Below, one piece after another: positions 63,512 through 64,000 of a DNA stretch of 64,000 nucleotides (positions are counted from its first letter, which is position 1; each line of letters opens with the position of its first letter). The position numbers and the translations under genes are program-made. The DNA comes from Marasmius tenuissimus (lineage: Eukaryota; Basidiomycota; Agaricomycetes; Agaricales; Marasmiaceae): the NCBI GenBank assembly GCA_029532415.1, contig JAQOTA010000053.1, positions 4,154,001 through 4,218,000 of the forward strand, in the 5' to 3' direction. The notes under the pieces are model-generated. The model searched no databases. It worked only from the letters and a program-made list of their open reading frames with translations, and was not told the DNA's origin.

Positions 63512-64000
63512 ATGTCCGGTACCATCACCCACACCTCCTCAGACCCAGTAGAAAGCTTAGGTCGTGTTCAGAGCGTCACGAGCCAAGATACAGCGAAAAC
63601 GCCCGTCGGAAGTTATCCGACTGGTCCGGATGACTTCCGAGTGTTTTCGCAAAACTTTAATGTCGAACACGATCTAATTTTCCTGATGTCCTCCAAGACA
63701 GTGAGAGGAATCCATCCCTTTTCGTTAGACAGTTCCTGAGAAATCCAGATCCATGCGCTCTGCGCTCGAATTGGCGATGAATCTGGAAGAGTCGATCTCT
63801 TAGACCAGTGCGTCTGTCCCACATCTGTCATTCTCTTTTCGCAATTTCCCGAGTTTAATCACCCTTTGCTACCTCTTTTCGAAACCAAAGACGCAATTTT
63901 TCGACCTCCCTAGAACGAAAATGGCAATAAGGGTAGCCTAAAAGCTCAAAGGCTCATCAACAGTAGGAAAATGCACACCGGTTACTCACGAGCACAACGC
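63512..64000 (+). CDS. possible 5' part of a hypothetical gene running off the window
   Basis: The open frame MSGTITHTSSDPVESLGRVQ continues to FRVFSQNFNVEHDLIFLM and SSKT, ends at a GTGAGA donor (about 63701) and can join through an intron ending CAG at 63749 to IHALCARIGDESGRVDLL. This looks like a real beginning with a polar tail followed by folded sequence. No family recognised. The following frame meets a stop at about 63914 unless another intron intervenes. Low certainty. Confidence 0.3.

Overview
The window is nuclear DNA of a filamentous basidiomycete, most likely an agaricomycete (mushroom-forming fungus). This rests on protein-coding genes cut by many 50-60 bp GT-AG introns, gene families typical of that class (a WW-domain/multi-TM protein, an F-box/LRR protein ending in a conserved LVVRT tail, a small seven-helix membrane protein) and compact intergenic spacers. 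There are no operons, phage, CRISPR or rRNA. I found no tRNA by eye. Gene ends were placed by following reading frame, splice sites and family motifs, so exon edges are approximate even where start and stop are exact.

Layout. 0-6 kb: the 3' part of a seven-helix membrane protein (+), a gene-poor stretch, then a DHA1-type MFS exporter (-). 5.9-11.2 kb: an EXO1-like XPG-family 5' nuclease (+) sharing a short divergent promoter with the MFS gene, and a two-finger C2H2 transcription factor (+). 11.2-16 kb has no gene I can support. 16-18 kb: a WW-domain protein with C-terminal membrane helices (+). 18.5-24.7 kb: COPI coatomer alpha subunit (-) and an extended-SDR/NAD-binding protein (-). 24.7-28 kb is gene-poor. 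28-38 kb: a ZIP zinc transporter, a two-RRM RNA-binding protein and two lineage-restricted proteins of unknown function (all +), with a 202-bp MITE-like palindrome between the last two. 38.5-43.3 kb: acid sphingomyelinase-like phosphodiesterase (+) and the F-box protein (-). 43.5-52.9 kb: a full-length ABCC transporter (-) and an NAD-type malic enzyme (-). 54.4-57.1 kb: a KRE6/SKN1-type GH16 cell-wall glucan protein (+). 58.5-60 kb: a divergent histone H2B/H2A pair. 60.9-62.6 kb: a questin-oxidase-like (DUF4243) gene with two apparent frameshifts near its 3' end. The last 1.4 kb holds only weak gene starts.

The genes are mostly housekeeping or transport functions and do not form a cluster or pathway: vesicle coat, wall glucan, lipid phosphodiesterase, zinc uptake, vacuolar/plasma-membrane export, anaplerotic metabolism, chromatin and DNA repair. 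Several genes looked broken in continuous translation (ZIP, sphingomyelinase, F-box, ABC signature motif, H2B) but are intact once short introns are removed. I did not find a convincing new multi-gene system. The most noteworthy non-gene structures are the MITE-like element at 36711-36912, a 23-bp palindrome upstream of the ABC transporter at 50569-50591, and two palindromes plus paired CACGTG boxes in the H2A/H2B promoter.
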